Assembly: GCA_024742455.1 (NCBI GenBank)
Contig: JANSYL010000011.1
Span: 25,931 to 89,930, forward strand
Reading direction: 5' to 3'
Origin: Paracoccaceae bacterium
Lineage (GTDB): Bacteria; Pseudomonadota; Alphaproteobacteria; Rhodobacterales; Rhodobacteraceae
DNA length: 64,000 bases
In this document: positions 8,974 through 17,824 of the stretch, piece after piece
Position numbering within the stretch: the first letter of the stretch is position 1
Layout of the letters: each line of letters opens with the position of its first letter
The notes under the pieces: generated by a model
Told to the model about the DNA's origin: nothing
Seen by the model: the letters and a program-made list of their open reading frames with translations, nothing else
Database searches by the model: none
Made by a program: the position numbers and the translations under genes

Positions 8974-9723
8974 ATGCGCCGCAAGCTTGCCGCCGGAAAC
9001 TGGAAGATGCACGGGCTGGCCGCTGACCTGCCGGAGGTCGACCAGTTGGCCGCGCTTTATCCCGCTGCCCCCGTCGATATCGTGTTGTGCCCGCCTGCCC
9101 CGCTGATCGACCGGATGGCCGCGCGTGTCGCGACCGGGGTCATCGCGCTCGGGGGGCAGACCTGTCACCCTGCGATCAAGGGCGCGCATACCGGCGATAT
9201 CTCGGCGCAGATGCTGGCCGATGCCGGGGCGCGCTATGTCATCCTCGGCCATTCGGAACGACGTGCCGATCACCGGGAAACCGACACAATCGTGCGCGCG
9301 CAGGCCAGAGCGGCGATAGAGGCCGGGCTGGTTGCGATCATCTGTCTGGGCGAGACCGAGGCCGAGCGCGATGCGGGCCGCACGCTGGAGGTTGTGACCG
9401 CGCAACTGGCCGGGTCCCTGCCCGACCGCGCCACCGGCGACACCTGCGTGGTCGCCTATGAACCGGTCTGGGCGATCGGCACAGGGCGCGTTCCGAGCCC
9501 GGACCAGATCGCCGAGGTGCATGGCGCGCTGCGCAGGGCCCTGACCGGCCATCTGGGGGCGGATACCGCCGAGGCGATCCGGCTGCTTTACGGCGGATCG
9601 GTCAAGCCCGACAACGCCGCCGGAATTTTCGCCATTCCCGATGTGGACGGCGCGCTGGTTGGGGGCGCATCGCTGAAGGCCGCGGATTTCGCGGCGATCA
9701 TCGACGCGCTGGCGGCGTCCTGA
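8974..9723 (+). CDS. tpiA: Triose-phosphate isomerase
   Basis: A 249-residue TIM-barrel enzyme that interconverts dihydroxyacetone phosphate and glyceraldehyde 3-phosphate in the cytoplasm. Catalytic residues are all visible: N9 and K11 in GNWKMHG, H93 in GHSERR, E163 in AYEPVWAIGTG. The phosphate loop is LLYGGSVKPDN, near the end. ATG 8974 follows AAAGGAG and gives the standard short N-terminus. Length is normal. The 166 bases upstream should hold its promoter; the gene is not obviously in an operon with other glycolytic genes. Confidence 0.97.
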   Translation: MRRKLAAGNWKMHGLAADLPEVDQLAALYPAAPVDIVLCPPAPLIDRMAARVATGVIALGGQTCHPAIKGAHTGDISAQMLADAGARYVILGHSERRADHRETDTIVRAQARAAIEAGLVAIICLGETEAERDAGRTLEVVTAQLAGSLPDRATGDTCVVAYEPVWAIGTGRVPSPDQIAEVHGALRRALTGHLGADTAEAIRLLYGGSVKPDNAAGIFAIPDVDGALVGGASLKAADFAAIIDALAAS

Positions 9724-9841
9724 GGCGCAGACGGCGCGGCCATTTCACAGCTTTGGGGCGAAAGCCTGCCATAGCGATCCCGCGAAAGCGTAAATTCTCC
9801 GTCAAATGGGCGGCTTTGGCCGTCGTGGCGCTTGCCAAGCC

Positions 9842-9884
9842 CCCCCGCGTTTCGGCATGAAGGAGCGCACAAGCGACGCGGGGG
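9842..9884 (+). other. 9-bp inverted repeat in the leader of the TAXI binding-protein gene
   Basis: CCCCCGCGT at 9842-9850 and ACGCGGGGG at 9876-9884 are perfect complements with a 25-base loop, 30 bases before the ATG of the solute-binding protein. In mRNA it would form a hairpin just upstream of the ribosome binding site. It may stabilise the message or be a regulatory structure; no riboswitch class is recognised. Confidence 0.5.
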
Positions 9885-9914
9885 AAGCCGCGCGCATCGA
9901 TAGGGAGAGATTTC

Positions 9915-10901
9915 ATGCGATTCACTAAACTGGCCGCGCTTGCGGCCACGACGGCGCTGTGCGCCACCGCCGTCTTCGCACAGGACCGCGAAGGCTGGCC
10001 GGAAAGCTTCACCGTCGCCACCGCGTCGCAGGGCGGCACCTATTTCGCCTACGGCAACGGCTGGGCGAACCTGGTCGCCGAAGAGCTGGGCCTGACCGGC
10101 GGCGGCATGGTCACCGGCGGTCCCGGCCAGAACATGTCACTCGTCCATAGCGGCGAGGTCGAGTTCGGCATGACCACCATGGGTCCGGCGGCAGAATCCA
10201 TCGCAGGCCTCAGCCCGATCGCACCGGGTGTTGCGCTGACCAATGCCTGCGCGATGTTCCCGATGTACCAGACGCCGTTCTCGATCACGGCGCTTTCTTC
10301 CTCGGGCATCACCTCCGTTGCAGACATTCCGGCAGGCGCCCGCATCGGCTTCGGCCCCGCAGGGTCGACATCGGACACCTATTTCCCGCGCATGATGGAC
10401 ACGCTGGGCGTGGAATACGAGCGCCGCAACGGCGGTTGGTCGGACCTGGGCGGTCAGCTGCAGGACGGTCTGCTGGACGTCATCGCCTTCGCGGCCGGTG
10501 TGCCGGTCCCGGCGGTCAGCCAGCTGGAAGTCCAGACCGACGTGAACATCATCGAGTTCACCGAGGAAGAGCAGGCCACCATCCTCGAGGCCTTCCCGGT
10601 TGCTCCGTTCGAAATCGCCGCCGACACCTACACCACGCTGGAAGCCCCGGCGCGTTCGGTGTCGATGTGGAACTTCGCGATCGCCAACTGCGACCTGCCG
10701 GAAAGCTTCGTTTACGCAGCCGTGGACGTGGTCATGTCCGACAATGAGCGGATGGTGAACATCCACCGCGCGGCGGCGTCGACCCTGCCCGAGCATTGGG
10801 ACAAGAACAACGGCGTGATCGCATGGCACCCCGGTGCCGCACGCTGGTTCGAGGAAAATGCCGGCGCCGACATCCCGGATGACCAGATCTTCGGCGGCTG
10901 A
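9915..10901 (+). CDS. TAXI-family TRAP transporter solute-binding protein
   Basis: A 328-residue periplasmic binding protein with a Sec signal peptide (hydrophobic residues 5-20, cleavage probably after VFA). The mature part starts QDREGWPESFTVATASQGGTYFAYGNGWA, the typical TAXI (TRAP-associated extracytoplasmic immunogenic) opening, followed by GGPGQNMSLVHSGEVEFGM. ATG 9915 follows AGGGAGAG. The fused permease gene comes 85 bases later in the same direction. TAXI systems carry organic acids such as glutamate or 2-oxoglutarate in the few cases tested; the ligand here is not known. Confidence 0.93.
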   Translation: MRFTKLAALAATTALCATAVFAQDREGWPESFTVATASQGGTYFAYGNGWANLVAEELGLTGGGMVTGGPGQNMSLVHSGEVEFGMTTMGPAAESIAGLSPIAPGVALTNACAMFPMYQTPFSITALSSSGITSVADIPAGARIGFGPAGSTSDTYFPRMMDTLGVEYERRNGGWSDLGGQLQDGLLDVIAFAAGVPVPAVSQLEVQTDVNIIEFTEEEQATILEAFPVAPFEIAADTYTTLEAPARSVSMWNFAIANCDLPESFVYAAVDVVMSDNERMVNIHRAAASTLPEHWDKNNGVIAWHPGAARWFEENAGADIPDDQIFGG

Positions 10902-10925
10902 TTGCGCTGTTGACTGAAAAAGGTG

Positions 10926-10956
10926 GCGCGCCCGATGACATCGTGATCGGGCGCGC
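10926..10956 (+). other. 11-bp hairpin between TRAP binding-protein and permease genes
   Basis: GCGCGCCCGAT (10926-10936) and ATCGGGCGCGC (10946-10956) are exact complements with a 9-base loop. No U-run follows. Such hairpins after binding-protein genes often protect the upstream message and reduce read-through, so that binding protein exceeds permease; that role is inferred here. Confidence 0.6.
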
Positions 10957-10986
10957 AGCCATCAGCCGCGACGGGGGAGAGCAGGC

Positions 10987-13539
10987 ATGAGTGACCAGAC
11001 CGCGGCCAAACCGGCCTCTGACACGACCGGGACAGACCAGATCGATCACGTGATCGCCGAAGGCGTCGACGAAGAACCCGTCGAATCCAACCGCCGCCTG
11101 TTCGAAGGCTGGTCGCTGATCTTCATCTCGGCACTTGCGATCCTGTATGCCGGTTTCCACATGGCCGCGCTGAACGGGATCTCGGTCTCGCAACTGACCG
11201 GGATCGAGATCGGCATCTTGCCGCAATTCCCGCTGGAGACCTGGAATTTCCGCATGGTCCATATCGCGGGGGCGCTGGCGCTGGGGTTTGTGCTGTTTGC
11301 CGCCTACCCGTTCCGCGAGGACGAACCCGAGGCGCGACTGTCACGGCTGTGGTCGCTTTTGGCCGCGCTGCTGATCATTCCGGTGGCGATTGCCGGGTGG
11401 ACCGCGCTGGGGTTCATTGCCTTCCTCAACTCCGACCAGCCCATCGAAATGCTTGGCCGCGCGGCCTGGGTGTCGATGGCGGGCGATGTGCCCGAGGCCT
11501 TCACGGCCTATTCCGATATCTACGGGCGTGAGCTTTACGGCTACGGCATCCCGCTTATGATCGCGACCTTCGGGGCCATCGTTACCGGCTGGTTCGAACG
11601 GCGCGGCCGGACGCAATTCACCGCCTCCGACATCGTTCTGGCACTGTGCGGGATCGTGGTCGCGCTATACCTGATCCCGGTCTATGGCACCAATGCCCGC
11701 AACCAGGTGGGCACGCCCAACGTGGCCATCGGGGTGGCCTTCGCCGCGACGGCGGGCACCGCGCTGATCATGGAGCTGACGCGACGGGTCGCGGGCCTGG
11801 CGCTGGTGATCATCACCGGTGTGTTCCTTGTCTACACCTTCACTGCGCATCTGCTGCCCGGCATCCTGTCGATCGACAACGCCTATACCTGGCAACGCTT
11901 CTTCGGCCATGTCTATTCCGATGCCGGCATCCTCGGGCCGACGACGGCGGTGTCATCGACCTATATCATCCTCTTCATCATTTTCGCGGCCTTCCTGCAG
12001 GCGTCGAAAGTGGGTGACTATTTCGTGAACTTCGCCTTCGCCGCCGCCGGGCGTGCGCGCGGCGGTCCGGCCAAGGTGGCGATCTTCGCCTCTGGTCTGA
12101 TGGGCATGATCAACGGCACATCGGCGGGCAACGTGGTGGCGACCGGGTCGCTGACAATCCCGCTGATGAAAAAGGTCGGCTATAACAAGCGCACCGCCGG
12201 CGCGGTCGAGGCGGCCGCATCGACCGGGGGCCAGATCATGCCGCCGATCATGGGCGCTGGCGCCTTCATCATGGCCGAGATCACCGGCATCCCCTACACC
12301 GAAATCGCCGTCGCCGCGATCATTCCGGCGATCCTCTATTTCGTGTCGATCTATTTCATGGTCGATTTCGAAGCCGCGAAAACCGGCATGCGCGGCATGC
12401 GCGAGGACGAATTGCCGAAATTCGCCAACATGGCGAAACAGGTCTATCTTTTCGTGCCCATCGTCATCCTGATCGCCGCCCTGTTCATGGGCTACTCGGT
12501 GATCCGCGCGGGCACCCTGGCCACGGTGGCCGCCGTTGTCGTGTCCTGGGCGGTGCCGGAATATTTCCGGCTCGGCAGCCGCGACTGGGGGCTGCAACGG
12601 GTGCTGATGCTGGCCATCTCGGTCCTGTCGCTGGTGCTGATCGCCATGTATCTGGGCCAGGGCCCGAGCGAACCGGGCGCCGACACGCCGCCGCTGATCG
12701 CCGCGCTGTCGCTGGTCACGGGTCTTCTGGTGGCCGCCACCTTCGTTTTCGTCTCGGTCAAGGAACTTCTGGCGCATCAGACGGTGGGCCTCGGCCTCAA
12801 GGGGCTGGCGCGCGGGCTGGAACTGGCCGGGGTGATGTCGATCCAGATCATCGCGGTCTGTGCCTGCGCCGGCATCATCGTGGGCGTGATCAGCCTGACC
12901 GGGGTGGGGGCGCGCTTTTCGTCGGTCCTTCTGGACCTTGCCGCCGCCAGCCAGCTTCTGGCGCTGTTCTTCGCGATGTGCATCGCCATCCTGCTTGGCA
13001 TGGGGATGCCCACCACGGCGGCCTATGCCGTTGCAGCCTCGGTCGTGGCGCCGGGCCTGATCGGTCTCGGCATTCCGACGCTGACGGCGCATTTCTTTGT
13101 CTTCTACTTCGCCGTCGTCTCGGCCATCACGCCCCCCGTGGCGCTGGCCAGTTACGCGGCCGCCGGCATCTCGGGATCGAACCCGATGGAAACCTCGGTC
13201 GCCTCCTTCAAGATCGGCATAGCGGCCTTCATCGTGCCCTTCATGTTCTTCTACAATTCCGCGCTGCTGATGGACGGCACCGCGATCGAGGTGCTGCGCG
13301 CCGGGGTCACGGCGGTCTTCGGGGTGTTCCTGCTCAGCGCGGGTGTGCAGGGCTGGTTCATCGGCGGGCGCGCGGTCTGGTATCTCAGGGCGGTCCTGAT
13401 CCTCGCGGCCCTGTTGATGATCGAGGGCGGATGGGTGTCGGACCTGATCGGGATCGGCACGGCGGCGGCGGTCTATTTCGTCCAGCGCGTGCTGAAACCC
13501 GATCCCGATGCCGTGATCCCTGTGCGCGGTGCCGATTGA
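10987..13539 (+). CDS. TRAP transporter fused permease (4TM + 12TM), TAXI type
   Basis: An 850-residue inner-membrane protein that fuses the small DctQ-like and large DctM-like subunits, the usual arrangement for TAXI systems. About 20 hydrophobic segments are visible. The large-subunit part carries GLMGMINGTSAGNVVATGSLTIPLMKK and AAASTGGQIMPPIMGAGAF, then a second repeat with GMGMPTTAAYAVAASVVAP and ITPPVALASYAAAGISG. A soluble N-terminal stretch of about 40 residues precedes the first helix. ATG 10987 follows GGGGGAGAGCAGGC. It works with the binding protein encoded just upstream, driven by an ion gradient. Confidence 0.93.
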   Translation: MSDQTAAKPASDTTGTDQIDHVIAEGVDEEPVESNRRLFEGWSLIFISALAILYAGFHMAALNGISVSQLTGIEIGILPQFPLETWNFRMVHIAGALALGFVLFAAYPFREDEPEARLSRLWSLLAALLIIPVAIAGWTALGFIAFLNSDQPIEMLGRAAWVSMAGDVPEAFTAYSDIYGRELYGYGIPLMIATFGAIVTGWFERRGRTQFTASDIVLALCGIVVALYLIPVYGTNARNQVGTPNVAIGVAFAATAGTALIMELTRRVAGLALVIITGVFLVYTFTAHLLPGILSIDNAYTWQRFFGHVYSDAGILGPTTAVSSTYIILFIIFAAFLQASKVGDYFVNFAFAAAGRARGGPAKVAIFASGLMGMINGTSAGNVVATGSLTIPLMKKVGYNKRTAGAVEAAASTGGQIMPPIMGAGAFIMAEITGIPYTEIAVAAIIPAILYFVSIYFMVDFEAAKTGMRGMREDELPKFANMAKQVYLFVPIVILIAALFMGYSVIRAGTLATVAAVVVSWAVPEYFRLGSRDWGLQRVLMLAISVLSLVLIAMYLGQGPSEPGADTPPLIAALSLVTGLLVAATFVFVSVKELLAHQTVGLGLKGLARGLELAGVMSIQIIAVCACAGIIVGVISLTGVGARFSSVLLDLAAASQLLALFFAMCIAILLGMGMPTTAAYAVAASVVAPGLIGLGIPTLTAHFFVFYFAVVSAITPPVALASYAAAGISGSNPMETSVASFKIGIAAFIVPFMFFYNSALLMDGTAIEVLRAGVTAVFGVFLLSAGVQGWFIGGRAVWYLRAVLILAALLMIEGGWVSDLIGIGTAAAVYFVQRVLKPDPDAVIPVRGAD

Positions 13540-13552
13540 CCCCCCGCGCCAT

Positions 13553-13581
13553 CTTTGCTTTCAAGATACCTCCGCCGGGGG
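13553..13581. repeat. 29-nt intergenic repeat, copy 1
   Basis: The 29 bases match 52054-52082 at 26 positions in the same orientation. Both share CTTTGCTT at the left and ATACCTCCGCCGG at the right, and both are preceded by a C-rich run. This copy lies just after the TRAP permease stop codon. The element is likely a dispersed repeat of the genome; its role is unknown. Confidence 0.6.
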
Positions 13582-13623
13582 GCACGATCCGCCAGGATCG
13601 TTCGTGACAAAAGCGGGGGACAC

Positions 13624-14079
13624 ATGCGCCGCCTGATCTTCCTGACAGCCTTTGCCGCCCTATCAGGCTGCGGCGGCGCCACGCTCTATTATGCCGAGGG
13701 CGTGACACTTGCCGCGCGCGATGCCGATCTCGCGCAATGCAGCGAAGCGGCCGGTCTGTCCTATCCGGTGGCCCTTCAGACCCGGCGTGAACCGCCCAGA
13801 TTTATTCCGCCGCGCCAGGTCTGCGACGCGGCGGGCACTTGCGTGACCTATCCCGGCGGGTTCGAGGCAGGCGAGGTTTTCACCACCGATGTGAACGCGG
13901 GATTGCGCCGGGCGGCCACGCAAAGCTGCATGGCGCGGCAGGGCTATTCCGAGATCGGTCTGCCCTTCTGCGCCGACGGGGTGGTTGCCGATGCCTCGAC
14001 CCGCATGCCGCCCCTGACACAGGACAGCTGTCTTTTGCGCGGCTACGGCGCGGCACCGCTGGTGGTGAACCCGGGCTAG
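13624..14079 (+). CDS. Putative lipoprotein of unknown function
   Basis: A 151-residue protein. The N-terminus MRRLIFLTAFAALSGCGG is a lipoprotein signal with a lipobox ending at C16. The mature part has six further cysteines (for example in LAQCSEAAG, RQVCDAAGTC and QDSCLLRGYG), which may form disulfides in the periplasm. ATG 13624 is taken because the lipobox then lies at the expected distance and GGGGGACAC precedes it; the longer frame upstream crosses a repeat. It converges on ntrX with a 7-base gap. No family is recognised. Confidence 0.75.
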   Translation: MRRLIFLTAFAALSGCGGATLYYAEGVTLAARDADLAQCSEAAGLSYPVALQTRREPPRFIPPRQVCDAAGTCVTYPGGFEAGEVFTTDVNAGLRRAATQSCMARQGYSEIGLPFCADGVVADASTRMPPLTQDSCLLRGYGAAPLVVNPG

Positions 14080-14086
14080 GGGCGGT

Positions 14087-15484
14087 TCACTCGTCCTCGA
14101 CCTGCGCGACCCGTGCGCCGGCCTTTGAGGTGGTCACCACACCGAGCGATTTCAGTTTCCGGTGCAGCGCCGAGCGTTCCATGCCCACGAAACTGGCCGT
14201 CCGCGAGATATTGCCGCCGAAGCGGTTGATCTGCGCCATCAGGTATTGCCGTTCGAACAATTCGCGCGCCTCGCGCAGGGGCAGCGTGGTCAGCGATGCC
14301 GACAGCGCAATCTCATCGCCCTCGCCGGCGGGGTCCGAAGCCCCCGGCAGATCATCGGCGGTGATCGGGCCATTGCCGTCGCCCAGGATCAGCACCCGCT
14401 CGATCACGTTGCGCAACTGGCGGACATTGCCGGGCCAGCGCATGGTCTGCAGCATCGCCACCGCGTCTTCGCCGATCTCGCGCATCGAAAGACCCTGCTC
14501 GCGGTTGAAGGTCTCGATGAAATGGCGCGCCAGCTCGGGGATGTCGTCGCGCCGGTCCTCCAGGCTTGGCACGTCGATGGGCACCACGTTCAAGCGGTGA
14601 TACAACTCCTCGCGGAACCGGCCTTCGGCGATCTCGGCCTTGAGGTCACGTGTGGTCGAGGAAATCACCCTCAGATCGACGCGCACCTTGGCGGTGCCGC
14701 CCACCCGGTTGAAGCTCTGGTCCACGAGCACGCGCAGGATCTTCGACTGGGTGCCGAGCGGCATGTCCGCCACCTCGTCGAAATAGATCACCCCGCCATG
14801 GGCCTGTTCCAGAAGCCCCTGCTCGACCCCGCGTTCGGGGGTTTCGCGGCCGAACAGGACCTCTTCCATATGGTCGGGCTGCACGGCGGCGGAACTTACG
14901 GTGACGAAGGGGCCATCGGCGCGGTTCGATTCCGCGTGGATATAGCGGGCGGCGATTTCCTTGCCCGATCCCGGCCCGCCCCTGAGCATCACCCGCCCGT
15001 TCGATTTGGTCACCTTGTCGAGCTGGCTTTTCATCGTGCGGAACGCCACGCCCGACCCGATCATCTCGGCCGTCTTGCCGTCCTGCTTGCGCAGGGCCGA
15101 GTTTTCCCGGCGCAGGCGCGAGGTTTCCATCGCGCGGCGGATCACCACCATGAGCTGGTCGATATTGAACGGCTTCTCGATGAAGTCGTAGGCGCCCTGC
15201 TTGATCGCCGCGACCGCGATCTCGATATTGCCATGGCCCGAGATGATGACGACCGGCACCTGCGGGTTGTCGCGTTTCACATGGCCCAGGATGTCGATCC
15301 CGTCCATGTTCGAATCCTTCAGCCAGATATCGAGGATCATCAGCCCGGGGGCGGCTTTGTTCAGCTCGGCCATCGCCTCGTCCGAAGTGCCCGCCATCCG
15401 CGTGGCAAAGCCTTCGTCCTGCAGGATGTCACAGATCAGTTCACGGATGTCGCGTTCGTCATCCACAACCAGAATATCGGTCAT
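14087..15484 (-). CDS. ntrX: NtrX-type response regulator (no GAFTGA loop)
   Basis: A 465-residue regulator with a receiver domain (D8/D9, phospho-acceptor D52 in LDIW, K104), an AAA+ domain with Walker A GGPGSGKE (about 169-176) and Walker B IYFDEV, and a Fis-type helix-turn-helix at the C-terminus (NISRTASFVGMERSALHRKL). Between VLFG (209-212) and GGVIYFDE the sigma-54-contacting GAFTGA loop is missing; the segment reads RETPERGVEQG. It therefore probably does not act through RpoN. Its start overlaps the ntrY stop by 4 bases, so the two are co-translated. Targets in related bacteria include nitrogen, redox and envelope genes; those here are unknown. Confidence 0.95.
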   Translation of the reverse strand: MTDILVVDDERDIRELICDILQDEGFATRMAGTSDEAMAELNKAAPGLMILDIWLKDSNMDGIDILGHVKRDNPQVPVVIISGHGNIEIAVAAIKQGAYDFIEKPFNIDQLMVVIRRAMETSRLRRENSALRKQDGKTAEMIGSGVAFRTMKSQLDKVTKSNGRVMLRGGPGSGKEIAARYIHAESNRADGPFVTVSSAAVQPDHMEEVLFGRETPERGVEQGLLEQAHGGVIYFDEVADMPLGTQSKILRVLVDQSFNRVGGTAKVRVDLRVISSTTRDLKAEIAEGRFREELYHRLNVVPIDVPSLEDRRDDIPELARHFIETFNREQGLSMREIGEDAVAMLQTMRWPGNVRQLRNVIERVLILGDGNGPITADDLPGASDPAGEGDEIALSASLTTLPLREARELFERQYLMAQINRFGGNISRTASFVGMERSALHRKLKSLGVVTTSKAGARVAQVEDE

Positions 15485-17733
15485 GCTTGTTCATCCTCGG
15501 GCAAAATCGGCAATGTAATGCGGGCAAGCGCGCCCTTCTGCGCGCCATCGGTAAAGGGGTCGGCGTCCAGCAGGTCCAGCGTGCCGCCATGTTCCTCGAC
15601 GATCTTCTTGACGATGGGCAGGCCAAGGCCGGTGCCCTTGTCGCGGGTCGTCACGTAAGGCTCGAACAGTTTCGCCCGGTCGGCGGGCAGGCCGATGCCA
15701 TTGTCTGCGATATCGATGATGGCGATCCGATCCTTCAGGCTCAGACCGCCGCGCAGTTCCGGCTTGTGGCCCTTGGGCGCGCCCTTTTCCTGCAACGACT
15801 CGATCGCCTCGCCCCCGTTCTTCAGCAGGTTGGTCAGCGCCTGCCCGATCATGGTGGCGTCCAGTTCGGCCCAGACCGGCCCGGCCGGGATGTCGAAGCT
15901 GAAGGTCACATCCGGCTGGCCCGCCGATTGCAGCGTCACCGCCTCGCGGAACAGCCTGGCCAGGTCCTCGCGCCGGGTTTCGGGTTCGGGCATGCGCGCG
16001 AACTTGGAAAACTCGTCGACGATCCGGCGCAAATCATTGGTCTGGCGCACGATCACTTCGGTCATCTGTTCCAGCGCGGCCTGGTCGTCTTCCTCCAGCT
16101 TGGAACGGAACTTGCGCTTGACCCGTTCCGCCGACAGCTGGATCGGAGTGAGCGGGTTCTTGATCTCATGCGCGATGCGGCGGGCGACATCGCCCCAGGC
16201 CGCCATGCGCTGCGCGCTGACCAGATCGGTCACGTCATCGAAGGCCACCACGAACCCTTCGAGGTCCCCACCGGCATTGCGCCTTTTGGCCATGCGGACC
16301 AGCAGGCTTTCCTGTTTGCCGCGGCGGGTCAGGCGGATTTCCTCCTGCACCTGTTCGCCGCCCGCGGCCTGCAACCGGCCGTAAAGCGGGGCGAATTCGG
16401 GCACCGCCGCCTGCATGCTGAGCCCGCTGTCACGCTGTTCGTTAAGCGCCAGAAGCCGGATCGCGGAACGGTTCATGAAATCGACCCGGCCATGGTCGTT
16501 CAGCCCGATCACCCCCGCCGTTACCGAGCCGAGCACCGAATCGAACAGGCGCCGCCGTTCCTCGGTCGCGGCGTTCTGTTCGATCAGCGCATCGCGCTGG
16601 CCCTTGAGTTGCCGGGTCATCTGGTTGAACAGCCGCCCGAGCATCGCGATTTCATCATCGCCCCCATCCTCGCCGACGCGAACATCCAGATCACCCTGCC
16701 CCACCCGCTGCGCGGCCCCCGCCAGGGCCCCAACGGGCCGCGACAGGCGTTCGGCGAACCACAGCCCAAGCCAGATCGCCGCAAGGATCATGATGATGGC
16801 AAAGCCCAGGTAGAGCAGGCCAAACTCGAACAGCACCCGGCCCCGTTCGCTTTCGAGCTGGCGGTAAAGCTGCACCGTCTGCTGCGTTTCGTCGAGCAAC
16901 GAGATGATGTCGCCGTCGACCTCGCGGCTGATATAGAGGTAGCGATCGGGAAAGGCGTCCAGCTTGACCAGCGCGCGAAACTCATTGAGCGCACGATCCT
17001 CGATCAGCACCAGCTCGCCCTCGGCGGCGCGCGCAAGGTCCTCATCGGACGGGCGGTCGAAATCGAACAGGTAGCTGCTTTCGCCACGGGCGCGTATCTC
17101 GCCGCCGCCGTCGACCACGAAGGCCTCTTCAAGGCCCCGTTGCACCCGCGACTGACCATCGGCCAGCACCGTGCGCAATTCACCGTCGGACATGAACATC
17201 GTCGCGCGCCGACTGATGTTGAGAAAGGCGGCCAGCGCGCGGGCGTCGATGGCCAGATCATCGCGGTGTTCGGTCTGGTAGGCGACGGCGGCATCCACCG
17301 AATTGCCGAGCGCCTGGCTGACCCGATCGGAAAACCAGCCCTCCAGCCCCATGTTCACGGTGATCGTGGCAAAGACCGCCACGACGATGGTGGGCACCAG
17401 CGCAAGGAAGGTGAACACCCCCGTCAGCCGCAGATGCAGCCGCGACCCCGCCGACCGGGCCCGGCGCGAGGCAAGGATGCGGGTGACCTCGCGCAGGACC
17501 AGCGCCGCGACGACCAGGATATAGACCAGGTCGGCCAGCAGGATCAGGCGCAGCGCGGGGGAATCGTAAAGCGTGGCCAGCGGCCCGAGCACCAGGAAGG
17601 TCGCCAGCGCAAGGATCGGACCCAGGATCACGAGGCCGAGCGTGCCGTAGGATCGCATGTTGGGGTCGGTGCGCAGGCGCGACAGGCGCTCCATCACGCC
17701 CTGTGGTCCCGGTCTGTCCAAGGGATCGTGCAC
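15481..17733 (-). CDS. ntrY: NtrY-type membrane sensor histidine kinase
   Basis: A sensor kinase of about 750 residues, partner of NtrX. In order: two N-terminal transmembrane helices (GTLGLVILGPILALATFLV and the next), a third before a ~150-residue periplasmic region, a further helix (LLYLGFAIIMILAAIWLGLW), then HAMP, PAS, HisKA with phospho-acceptor His in RRIAHEIKNPLTPIQ, and HATPase with DNGIGLP and GTGLGLPIV. Three in-frame GTG codons compete at 17757, 17739 and 17733. I chose 17733 because AGGGCAGG lies at good spacing; the longest form adds eight residues. The gene lies between ntrC and ntrX on the same strand. Confidence 0.94.
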   Translation of the reverse strand: MHDPLDRPGPQGVMERLSRLRTDPNMRSYGTLGLVILGPILALATFLVLGPLATLYDSPALRLILLADLVYILVVAALVLREVTRILASRRARSAGSRLHLRLTGVFTFLALVPTIVVAVFATITVNMGLEGWFSDRVSQALGNSVDAAVAYQTEHRDDLAIDARALAAFLNISRRATMFMSDGELRTVLADGQSRVQRGLEEAFVVDGGGEIRARGESSYLFDFDRPSDEDLARAAEGELVLIEDRALNEFRALVKLDAFPDRYLYISREVDGDIISLLDETQQTVQLYRQLESERGRVLFEFGLLYLGFAIIMILAAIWLGLWFAERLSRPVGALAGAAQRVGQGDLDVRVGEDGGDDEIAMLGRLFNQMTRQLKGQRDALIEQNAATEERRRLFDSVLGSVTAGVIGLNDHGRVDFMNRSAIRLLALNEQRDSGLSMQAAVPEFAPLYGRLQAAGGEQVQEEIRLTRRGKQESLLVRMAKRRNAGGDLEGFVVAFDDVTDLVSAQRMAAWGDVARRIAHEIKNPLTPIQLSAERVKRKFRSKLEEDDQAALEQMTEVIVRQTNDLRRIVDEFSKFARMPEPETRREDLARLFREAVTLQSAGQPDVTFSFDIPAGPVWAELDATMIGQALTNLLKNGGEAIESLQEKGAPKGHKPELRGGLSLKDRIAIIDIADNGIGLPADRAKLFEPYVTTRDKGTGLGLPIVKKIVEEHGGTLDLLDADPFTDGAQKGALARITLPILPEDEQA

Positions 17734-17824
17734 GGCCACCCTGCCCTTACGCCTCACTCGCGCGGCGCCTGCCTGCGCCGCAGATGGCGGACATTGTCAC
17801 CCAACCGCCACGCCTGTTGCGCTT

